Assembly (NCBI RefSeq): GCF_020184175.1
Contig: NC_065530.1
Coordinates: forward strand, 1,860,001-1,924,000
Direction: 5' to 3'
Length of the DNA stretch: 64,000 nt
Origin: Aphis gossypii
Taxonomy: Eukaryota; Arthropoda; Insecta; Hemiptera; Aphididae
Shown: piece by piece, positions 53,559 through 64,000 of the stretch
How the letters are laid out: each line of letters begins with the position of its first letter
Numbering within the stretch: the stretch's first letter is position 1
Notes under the pieces: model-generated
The model's input: only the letters and a program-made list of their open reading frames with translations
The model's database searches: none
Told to the model about the DNA's origin: nothing
Made by a program: the position numbers and the translations under genes

Positions 53559-56500
53559 ATGTCATATTCTGGAAAAACATCTTCGTCTGTGTCTAGGAGA
53601 GTGGCACACATCCGGTTTCGGAATAAAGCATCCCAGCGCGACAGAACTGACGCCGAACGCCGAGCAAACGTATGGAAGAAAATTTTAGACGATGTTTGCG
53701 ATCAGTGTTCATTGCACGGTCTCAATCATATCGTCGGAAAGGACCGGAGCGCCGGAGAAAAGTCGGTATTGCAGCTCCATAAGCGTATATTTTTTAAGTT
53801 GTATCATCACTCAGATATATATATATTTATTCTTTAACATACTATAAACTGAATTTTTAGAATATGAAGTATTAAAAATTAAAATATTATTTGAATAATT
53901 TTAACATTATTAACAAACAACAATTGTGTATCACGATTACTGATAATGATAAATGCTACAAATGCAGTAATACATTTACAAAAAACAATTTTAAATAAAC
54001 ATGAATATAAATTCTATTTTTTCCCTTATATGTTACACCCGCTGAGGATACGATATTTTTGTATTTTCTGATAGCGTCAGTGGTTATGGTGTTTCAGAGC
54101 GTTCTGGTCAGTAACTGTAATATGCGCCATGCTGTTTGCAACTTACGCGATCGTCGAATCGTGGAAAACATACAAAAAGAGTACAATTGATACGGTGATC
54201 GAAACGACATTTTTAAGCTACGCCGATATAGCGTTTCCGATGGTGGTGATATGTGACAGTTCAAGAGTAGACTGGGAACGGGTCATGCAGTTGACCGCAA
54301 AGTAATATAATACTTCAAATTTTTCTGTATGAATTGTATTTACACGTTAAAAATGCATTTTATTTCCATTTTATACCAAATCAGAATACATTTATATATA
54401 TATATATAAAAGAGCCATTTAAAATAATAACAACTTTAAAGCAATGAATGATGAAAATTCTAAAAAGTAATACAAAATATTGTTTTTAAATGACTTTAAA
54501 TTATAGAAAGAAAATTTTCAAAAGTATTTTATAAAATAAAATTATTTTACAATAAATGTGTCATACCCCATTATAATCAGATCTGTATTAAGTGTTAAAA
54601 ATAAGAAAATAATTATAATATTCTTTTTAAATACTGTAATCATCAAATAAATTTGAAGTTAATCACAGTATGCAATAAGCTGTTATTTTAGCTTATTTTA
54701 ATAATTGCTGTCGTTTATCGTACAAGGATTGTATCTCTAACAAGATACGTGAAATTAGATAATTATATCACTAATTTATTATTATTTTGCTTAAAAATTA
54801 AATTAATATCGTAAAATCTGACTTTAAAGTTTAAAATATAGATGATGTTTTTACCATTAAGTCTGATAATACTTAAATTCACACTAATATTGAAGATTAC
54901 TACTTAGAATTATAACAGCTAAAAAAAAAATGTTCTATGTTGTATATTAGTAAAATTAAGACAAGGCGATTGAAGCGTCTTCTTACTTCATATGCATTTT
55001 TAATAATTAATATAAATAAATATAAGTTCATAATTAGTTTTCAGGTGAACTGACAACGGCCTGCTGTGTAGTTTGAGAAAATCAAATTCGATCTGAATTA
55101 TCCTCCCCATTTAGTAATAATTTATACAATTATATTTAAAATATTTAAATATTCATTGAAACTTATTAACATTTATTGGTAGCATGGTTATCTATCACGC
55201 GAAGATTATAGTGTAATAATAAGTGTTAGAAATATGGTTAACTATTGTATATAATTATAATCATAATAATAAATTGTATTCCATAAAGCATGTCCTAATT
55301 TATTTAATAAAGTATTACACTTGCAAGATGTAAGCAAGTACTAATCAAATCTGTAGATAGGTTATTATTTTATTTTATTTTTTTTTAACAAAATATCATA
55401 TCTTCCAACAATAATTATATGGTTCCAACGATAACCAAACTCTGGATAACTACGGAATTTTGATTTTCTGAAATTAAAACATTCTTTAAGGAGCACCCTG
55501 CCTATCTAATAAAAATAATAACAATAATACATTTTTGTTGATTAGCTTATTTTTATAATATGCCTGAATATAATATTTAATTGCTTTTATAGAGACGTTC
55601 CGGGAATCGATCCTGGTCTATTGCCCGCCGTAAGAAAATTGTTGAAAACATTCTCTGTGTTATCATATGGCGATTTTGATGAGTTTGACGAGCTGAGGAA
55701 CATAACAGAACTGCCTAAACTTATCCGGCTAAACATTACCGAACTTCTAGTGAAGGTTCATCCCTCTATTATATATAAGTAATTTAATTAATTAAGAATC
55801 AAACTATACTTCAAATAGTTACGTTCAAATTTCGTAGGTTATCAGAGAATGAGGGGTAGTAAAATAATTTGACAACAAATGGGTCTGGAAAATGTATAAG
55901 TAATTATAAGTAAAACAAAACTTTTTTAAAGTTCCAGCAACCCACGAGTAAAAATTTAAAAAAGTGGGCAAGTGAGTACCGCTCTGCTGTACATTAGGTG
56001 CCGTATGGATCATTATTATATATTATAGGAGTGTTAAATTTGAATCCAATGATAGTTATCATTGTATACGAAAAACGATTCTGAACGAAGATGATTTGTC
56101 AGCCTAGGATATAATTTCTAGTGGTTGGTGAAAAAGGTGGTTTAAAAAAACCAGCTTATATTAAAAAATATTTTGAAAATTAAATCACGTAAAGAAAACG
56201 CGAATCTTAATAACTGGTAAAATTTTCAAGTATCTACGACTTATACTTTTTGAATAATAACAAATATTTAAAATCGTTTGAGGATAAATCGTTATCGTTA
56301 CGCTATTTCGTTAAAATTTAAAATTCAAACGCACTTAAAATTTTTCCTATAATGATGCTTCGAGTTTTCTCTATAGATACTTGAAGGTAAACTTATGGAA
56401 AACTTAGTGTTGTATTTTTAATTCTTAGTTATAAACACAAAAAATTTTATGATTTTTCAACTTCAAATATTTCGCAAATATTCATAATTTTGACGAATTT

Positions 56501-59500
56501 TCGTCAAAATTTGAACTTCAAATGCTAATAAAAAAAAATTGTGCCTATGTATTCTTATAATTTTTTAATCACTATAAGAATAACATATGAGGAACTTTGT
56601 ATTAAATTTTCAAGTATTTTGATAGGGCCAAAAAAATGTTATCGACACTTCAAAAATATTTTTTCAGAAAAATTGAAAATTTCAGTTGTCTATAAATAGC
56701 TCAAAAAAAGTCAAAATATTTTGAAATTTAAATCACTTAAAGAAAACGCAAATCTTAATAACTGGTAAAATTTTTAAGTATCTACGACTTATACTTTTTG
56801 AATAATAACAAATATCAAAAATCGTTTGAGGCTAAACTGTTATTTAACGCGGTTTTTGTAAAAATTTAAATTTCAAACACTCATAAAAATTTTTTGTCTG
56901 AATCCGGTAGAGTTTTTTTTACAGATATTTGAAGAAAAATGTATGGAAAACCTTGTACCAAATTTTCAAAACTTAGTTATAAAAGAAAAAATTTTATGAT
57001 TTTTCAACTTCAAAATTACTTGTAAATTTTCGCGTTTTCGACAGATTTCGTAAAAATTTGAACTAAAAACGCTTATAAAAAAAAATTGTGACTAACGATT
57101 TTTAATTTTTTTTAGCTACATTAAAAACAACTCATAAGGAACCTTGTATTAAATTTTCAAAACTTTTTGGTCATCCAAAAATTTTTTATCGACACTTTAA
57201 AAAAAATTTCTCAAAAAAATCGAAAATTTCAGTGGTCTATAAATAACTCAAAAAAAGTCAAAATTTTTTGAAAATTTAACTATATACGGATACCACTGAC
57301 ATTAACATTTGGTGAAAATTTCAAGTATTTTCAGTGATTAGTTTTTGAATTACAACCATAAAAAAAAATCGATTTGGTCAAAAATTGGTCTTGCGTTAAA
57401 ATTCCCGTTTTTCCGTCATTTTTTTTTGGTTTTTCCCGCCGCTTTTGAAAACTATTGAAAATTTTTTACTTTTGACCCCCCAAAGTACAAACTACATTCA
57501 CTTTCCTATCCGAAACAGGGTCCACTTTTTAAAATCGGAGCACTTTTACTGCTCCAAAACGTGGTGACAGACACAAAAATAAAAAAAAAAAAAAAACACA
57601 CATCATTGTAAAATCAATACATTCATCACTTCGTTCAGAATCTAAAATTACATAATAATAATATATAGTATTAATTACTATAGTATTAAAAAAAATATTA
57701 GGTACTAATTTAAAAAATGTTTATAGAGAAATTTTAATGAATCTTTATAACCCTCGATCGTGGATGATAAAATATATAATATTTTTTGATTATTTAATTG
57801 GTATTTATAAAAGGTATATTTATGAACAATTAAAGTTCTAAGCACTGCAGTGTATATATACTACATACTCGTTAATCATGTCACATAATTGATAAAGTGT
57901 CCTCTTAAAATTAATAGTTACTATTTAAATAAGATTTATTATATATTAACAGGTAATGAGACCATGTGAAGAAGTTTTTTCCCATGGAAGTTGTTGGTGG
58001 AACTTCAAACTAGTAAACTGCTGTGATATATTCGAGTTGCAGCGCACCGAATTCGGCCTTTGCCATTCATTTAATTCCGATTTTTCCGAGTATAGTAGAG
58101 CGTGAGTATTTATTTTATTGGTCATCACAGTGAAGTACTGTTATTAGAGTATTTATATTTCATTTTAATATATAATAACCTATCTTAAATGTTTTCCAGA
58201 AGACTCGGTGCGGATTCGGGTCTAATTGGTGCGTTTTGGCGAACAGAGTCCGGAGAACTCCGACCAAGAAGGACAGGCGACAATGGTCAGTGGTCTGGTG
58301 TCAGGTATAAAGCTGATTTTCATCAATGCTGTAGCCTCAACTTATTCAAATCACTGTTACAGGATGTATGTATCAACAATGACACCGGAACAGGTCGCCC
58401 CCGGAGTGGACGCAAAACCATCGACACGGGTAAATTGTAAAACATATAGTTTTTTTTATAATTATATATTATACAATATGTATTATTATCATTCCAACTA
58501 TTAGGCCCCTTCCTATCATTAAAATAAATAATTAATATGAAACTAGTTATTTTGATATTTTTCGATTATTTTAGCGATTTGCGAGGAAAAAACTTTTTGT
58601 GAATAGTTCCTTTATAGTTTCAATTATTTTAATCGTGATAATATTATTAGGCTAAAGATTATTATGTATCGGTTTCAAATATTTGTAAAGAATATCGTGA
58701 TGTGCTTATTGATAGCTAAAATGTATTAAATAGTATCGCGTTGAATAGTTGCAACAGCTAATATATTATTATATACTATAGGTAACTAATTATATATATA
58801 TTATATATTGGATAATTGCTTGATGAAATGTATTTAGCTGTCGCATATTATTCGTAACACATAAAATTTAATTTGAATTAATTTGAATTATTACTTGTAT
58901 GTTAGTACTGTCTAAAGTAAAGTAATTCATATATATTATATAAAATAAACAGAAATTATTTCACAAAGTATTAAGTGTTGTATATTAATAGGTAATATTA
59001 AAATTGTAAATTCTTTTGTGGCCATACCTTAAATAAATATGTACAAAAATATAGCTTCCCAATGACTAGGTACCTAAGCTCTATGTGAATTTATTTTGTA
59101 TACCGTATAAATATAAACATTTCGGCTATGAGTTTCATTGTCATAATCTATGATTAGGTATATACGATGGTGGAAAAATTCTGTTCATTAACAAATTTTA
59201 TTTAAAATGATACCTCTGTGAGTTTAAGTTGCGTTGTGATATGAAGTCCCAAAAATCTTGGTAGAGGTTTAAATTGAGTGATGCACCAAGTATGATCATC
59301 TTTTAATAATTAATTTATTCAAATTTTGATTTTCAGTTTAAATAAAGATTCTAAATAAAAAATAAAGATACAATTTAAAATAGATATTTATTTTTAAATC
59401 TAGAATAAATTCTTAAATTTAGACTATTTTTAAAATTATAAATTTTAGACTGATATTGATTAGTGATTACCATAATATTTTTAAATTGTTATAGCCTCCA

Positions 59501-61624
59501 TATCTTCCAAACTTGTTATCACTGATACAAGTACTATATTTTATAAGTACACAAAGTAAAATCATTTAAAAACTCCACGTTAGAATTTTTTTTTTGATAC
59601 ATCAAATTACCTACACGTTACACCCATTGAGTTGTACAAAATATCTGAAGACTTTGATAATTTTAAAGTATATATAAAAAAAATTTCAATGATTAAATTT
59701 TGAATAACTGTATTATAAAAGAACAAAAAAGAATGAGCATACTTAATAAACTACTCTGTGTGTACAGTGTTATACCCTTACTAGTTACTATATTATTTCA
59801 GATAATGATTGGAGAACCCAGAGGCGCTCCCCTTGGATCAGATATGGTCGTGACGGCGGGTAGCATTGGCAACGTTCATGTGTGGGGAGATAGAATATAC
59901 AACACGCCGAGGACGAAAACACTGACTCCGAAAAAGCGAAGGTGTCTTTTCGCTGATGAAAGTTCCACCGGAATGGGTACAAATTATTACTTACGAAGGA
60001 ATTGCAAAACAGCGTGTTACATGGATCACGTAATTCAGCACTGCGGCTGTTATTTAGAATTCATGTTCGGTCTCATGCGTCGTAAGTTATTGTCATTGTT
60101 ATCGTTTAAAAGAAATCACACAAAAATAATAAAAGCCGACCTATATTAATTGATATACAAATTAAATTTGACTTTGAACGAAACAAATGTGATTAGATTT
60201 GTTTTCACTACAGAAAACGATTCATTGCGGCCATGCAACGTCGAAGATTTGTTATGCCTGTCTGAGAAAAATCGTAAGTGCATTATACATAATAGCGTCA
60301 TAATAATATAAAATATATGAATGGATACTTACTTTAATTTTCAGAGTTTTTCAAAAGTCTTATACCACCCGAACAGACTGCGCTTATGACAAGTAATCTG
60401 CCAGGGCTGAAATGCGATTGTATGCCGGATTGCGTTCACCAAATGTACTTGTCTGAACTGACTATCGCTGAACCATCCATTTCGACAGTGTTGTAAGTCA
60501 CATTCGTCTTGGAATCTTATTAAGTGCCAAATTGGTTAATAGAAACATCTGCTGCTTAATTTAAATGAAAAATACACGTCCCTTCACTTTTTAGAATATT
60601 ATTGTCATAAGACCAGTTTATACCACTTTTAAAAAAGGGAAAAATCTCTTGAAATACGCATAATTTTATACATTTTTTTTTTTAAACAAGTGTATTTTAT
60701 AGATCAAAACTATGTTTTAAAAACTGGTGAAAATTTTAATTGAAATAATGCAATTCACTAAATACATTTATAAAAATCAGGATCAAACTTCATTTTAAAA
60801 TGTTCTCATCTATCCATTAGAAATATAAAATGTGTTACCTACTTGAGTACCTATCTAACTGAGAAAATGAATTATAAGGAACTACACTTAAAGAATGTGT
60901 AAGGCATTTTAATTAATTTATTACCATAATTATTTTCAACATATTTGAACTACTTATTAAATACCTAGTTGCTTTCGTTCCTATTAAAACACTGGAAGCG
61001 GAATTTTACCTTAACACTAGCAACACTTATCTATGATTTCGTTGGTACTTATATTAGGTATACGGGCTGAAGGGCATAATAATATACAATGAAAATGAAA
61101 TAAAAGATTTAAAGTTTACAAATTTAATTTAAACAACTTCAACAATACATTTACCTTTTTTTTATTAATATGGTCACCTATATTATATATTTATATCATA
61201 GGAATTCCTCGTCGTCTATATTGATCGACGCACACTTCACACAGAGCACGTGCATACTTTACAGATCGGACTTGGTCCTCGGATGGCTCGACTTGTTGGG
61301 TACATACTACTTATAACATTTATAAATTAAATTCAAAACATAATAATATCATATTGATACGTTACTGTTTTTTTATTATTCGCAGTGTCGTTTGGCGGTT
61401 GCGCTGGTCTGTTTCTAGGTGGGTCATTGTTGAGTTTCATCGAACTTATATATTTTTTGACATGGAAAGCTTATCACCACTGGCGCCAAACACCGTCAAC
61501 AACGGTGCTCACTTCTAAATCAAAAAAAAAACGCAAAGGTCGTATAATCGAAGACACTTGGACGATCGACGATACTCAAACGAATAACAACAGTCAAGAT
61601 GCTCGTTTTTCATATCATTTATAG
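53559..61624 (+). CDS. gene C: DEG/ENaC (pickpocket/Nach-like) cation channel, 571 aa
   Basis: Exons: 53559-53761, 54098-54301, 55593-55755, 57953-58101, 58200-58304, 58363-58429, 59802-60081, 60214-60273, 60345-60492, 61202-61299, 61386-61624. All are GT-AG, phases are identical to gene B, and the joined frame is open (1716 nt). Exons 2-10 are the same length as in B. Parts: N terminus VSRRVAHIRFR and CDQCSLHG (gating His53-Gly54); TM1 about 69-90 (AFWSVTVICAMLFATYAIV); IAFPMVVICDSSRVDW; CWWNFKLVNCC, FGLCHSFNSDFSEY, LRRNC and KCDCMPDC; TM2 GLFLGGSLLSFIELIYF with filter GGS 504-506; Lys-rich tail SKSKKKRKGR and DTWTIDD. The start at 53559 matches the start of B; an in-frame ATG at 53514 would add 15 residues with no counterpart in B. 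Intron 5 is only 58 nt. Intron 3 carries the tandem-unit repeat element. Confidence 0.93.
55940..57650. mobile_element. repeat element with two 547-bp tandem units, in intron 3 of gene C
   Basis: GATTCTGAACGAAG at 56077-56090 and its exact complement CTTCGTTCAGAATC at 57629-57642 form inverted ends. Between them lie two diverged direct units starting at 56171 and 56719 (548 and 547 bp), and a partial third from about 57266. Each unit carries CTTAATAACTGGTAAAATTT, CTACGACTTATACTTTTTGA, TTTTATGATTTTTCAACTTC and TTATCGACACTT in the same order. To the left (from about 55940) the sequence with CCGCTCTGCTGTACATTAGG probably belongs to the same family. No long open frame is present, so it is non-autonomous or satellite-like. 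It resembles repeats I associate with aphid genomes, but that needs a search. Confidence 0.7.
57537..57555. repeat. perfect hairpin near the right end of the tandem-unit element
   Basis: GGAGCA, CTTTTAC, TGCTCC: a 6-bp GC-rich stem with a 7-nt loop in very AT-rich sequence, about 75-90 bp inside the right inverted end of the element. Confidence 0.5.
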
Positions 61625-64000
61625 ATATTTTAGACCGTTTTCGATTAGTACAGATAATATTATGTATAATGAGATAATACAATACTATACATATTGAATA
61701 GATATTATTATTACACTAATGTACATCACGAATAGGATATTGTGTCATTGCATCTACCTAAATTCATCTGTGTACGTATACTTATGGCACCGCAGCCATA
61801 GTAATTTTCGTATATATTTTAACATCGGTAAATTAAAGATTCAATGTTAAATCGAATGAAAAAAAATATTACATTCTTTGACTGCGCGATTTATGTAATA
61901 ATTTATCTACATTATAAGTTAAAATATTACCACTTTTTAACTAAGTGAAAAATATTAAAATACGTTTTGAAATTTCTTCAAAATATATACACTTATCTAC
62001 TATCTACAATCTACATACATCCCAAAAATCGAAAGTCGAATTAATTTATAACTAGGTGTCAATCCATAGGGAGTAAATACCACGCACGTCTCCTCTTGAA
62101 GAAATCGGGTAGTATCATGTGTATGGAAGATATATACATAGATAAATATAGATCACATAATCTCCCTACTACCCACTTACATTTGATAAGCATTGAGAAA
62201 GATCTTGAAACCGTTTTAATGAACAATGAAAAAATAAAGACATCTCAAAAGAGCAATACGCCTATCACCTAAGTATCTCCAGCTATAAACCAAATTATTT
62301 CAATATGATATTTAAACTGTAATATATATTAAAATTCTGATTTTATGACATACATGCAATTATACAATTCAATTTTTGGAATTTTTTAATTAACCATTTT
62401 TTTTAACATTGAGTTTTCACTCATTTAGAACAAAAAAATAATAATATTTTATCAGAACTATTTATTAATTTACCAACCACTGTAATTAAATTTTGTTTCT
62501 ACGAACATGCAGTGTCTCTAATACCACGACTACTGTGAATTATTATCCGATCACAGCCTGTTGGATTGTGTCTTGAGACGCATTCTTCGCTATAGTCAAT
62601 AAAACATCTGATTTAAAAAAATAATAACCACCACATAAATAATTTCAAAACTTTATTTTCCATCCCAATAGATCCTCATAATCGATACCAATATGCTTAG
62701 AAGTAACTCATACGTAGTGTGTACAATGCATAATTAATTATTTTCTTTCATTACTATGTAATTAAAATAATATTATATAATATAAAACTCAATACTATTT
62801 AATGTAAAAATACTTATTAATTTTCATTTTCAAAGTCGACTATTAAGTTAACGACAATGGTGAAATGCAAATTAAATTTTTATCGCGCTCATATGCCGAA
62901 ATTTTATCTTATTGTTAAATTGATTTTCCACTATATTTTGAATATTCTAAATTTATTTTCTCATATTTTACCATTGAGTTTTTGTATATTATTAACAGCA
63001 TTACAAAAATTATTATTATTAACTGAATTATTTAGTTTTTTTTTTTCGGAATTTTTAATAATTAGGTAGTTAATATATTTGTGTCCATATTTTTCTTCTA
63101 TAACTTCCAATTCTTAAAATAATTACATTGCCAATAAGTACTAGTAATAGTTTGTATACAATGTGATAGCAGTCTTATGTTATTATAATTTATAGGTATA
63201 ATATGTATACATTAAATTTTTATTTGATTTAAAAATATCGGAATTTTCAGTGATAATTAAACTGTATTATTTGTATTTTATAACCATATTAAATATAATA
63301 TCTATTTTAATACACACAGATAGCATCATTTTTTGAAGAATAATAGAACTTTCACTGAATAATGTTAAATATGGCTTTAATCCACTACTTTTTTTAAAGT
63401 ATTTCCCAAAATGTTAACTAGTGAAACCGTTGTCGAAAATAATACAATTTATTGTCCTTAAGCGAAAAGTGGTAACTAAATTATTAATATTCTTATATTT
63501 TAGGGAAAAGATAAAAGACATGTTTAAGTTATCTCTACAAATATACAAACAAATTTATCTTTCTGATTTAATTTTCAAAAAAAACTTTTTTATCGTTCGT
63601 ATGCTTAAGTTTAGTTAAGGTTAGGTTAGGTTCTATCTACTCAGTTTGTATTTATTGCCAACAATCAAATCATTCTCGGAGGTAAAACTTCAAAACAAAT
63701 ATATTTATCTATTAGAAATTCGTAATAGTTTTGTTATCTGTGTACTTTGATATGAATACCTACTAAACGTTTAAACTATTAAATAAACATAATATTTTAA
63801 CAACAAATAATTATCGTTTTTTCTCAATTTTATGGCATTGTCGTTTTGCGTAGGTATTGAAATTAGTAACTTCTAGTAGTACATATTGAAAATGTCTTCC
63901 TTATTCGTTTATGACGTGTTTGCATTTATACCATGATTAAAATATAAGTTCATGACGAATGGTTTTGAATATTGCAATAAACGTAAACCATTTTCTTCTT
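61625..64000. other. gene-free 3' flank of gene C
   Basis: ATTAAA at 61832-61837 is a possible variant poly(A) signal for gene C. A telomere-type motif (GGTTAGGTTAGG) lies at 63616-63632. Open frames at 62857-63069 and 63421-63618 are AT-driven with no recognisable domain. A less AT-rich stretch at about 62060-62120 has only short frames. Confidence 0.5.

Noticed and set aside
58189..58504. Two plus-strand frames across exons 5 and 6 of gene C
   Set aside because: They run through the 58-nt intron or use the wrong frame. Splicing restores the frame shared with B.
1..64000. tRNA genes, CRISPR arrays, bacterial-type operons
   Set aside because: No tRNA-like cloverleaf with A and B boxes, no direct-repeat/spacer arrays and no prokaryotic gene organisation were seen. 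The window is spliced animal DNA.

Overview
This is eukaryotic genomic DNA, very AT-rich, with spliced genes, GT-AG introns and short (TTAGG) motifs of the insect telomere type. The base composition, the repeat families and a tandem cluster of insect-type sodium channel genes suggest a hemipteran insect, most probably an aphid. The species cannot be fixed from the sequence alone.

Layout. Positions 1-20586 are gene-poor. They hold a 726-bp fold-back element with a 9-bp target duplication (3922-4647), a 375-bp Helitron-like element (12379-12753), a 238-bp hAT-type MITE (15612-15849) and one weak candidate minus-strand exon (9228-9342). A four-exon minus-strand gene (20679-21633) encodes a 210-residue protein that I do not recognise. 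About 1.3 kb further on, and divergent from it, begins a tandem array of three plus-strand DEG/ENaC (pickpocket/Nach-like) channel genes: gene A (22965-33874, 10 exons, 500 aa), gene B (40620-50046, 11 exons, 560 aa) and gene C (53559-61624, 11 exons, 571 aa). All exon joins were followed by hand. The reading frame is open throughout each gene, and every intron phase is the same in the three genes except that A lacks one intron. From 61625 to the end I see no gene.

How the genes relate. B and C are close paralogues that share a basic C-terminal tail. A is more divergent: it lacks the tail, and the N-terminal His-Gly gating motif is Asn-Ala. Each protein has the family layout: short cytosolic N terminus, TM1, a large Cys-rich extracellular domain, then TM2 with a G-x-S selectivity filter. 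Such subunits form trimeric cation channels, so neighbouring paralogues could co-assemble (inference). The introns and spacers carry mobile elements, including a pair of 5S-rRNA-derived SINE-like copies around gene A, a hAT MITE in intron 5 of A, and an element with two 547-bp tandem units in intron 3 of C.

Limits: splice sites were assigned by eye from consensus and homology among the three paralogues. No transcript data or database searches were available. UTRs, promoters and poly(A) sites are only suggested.
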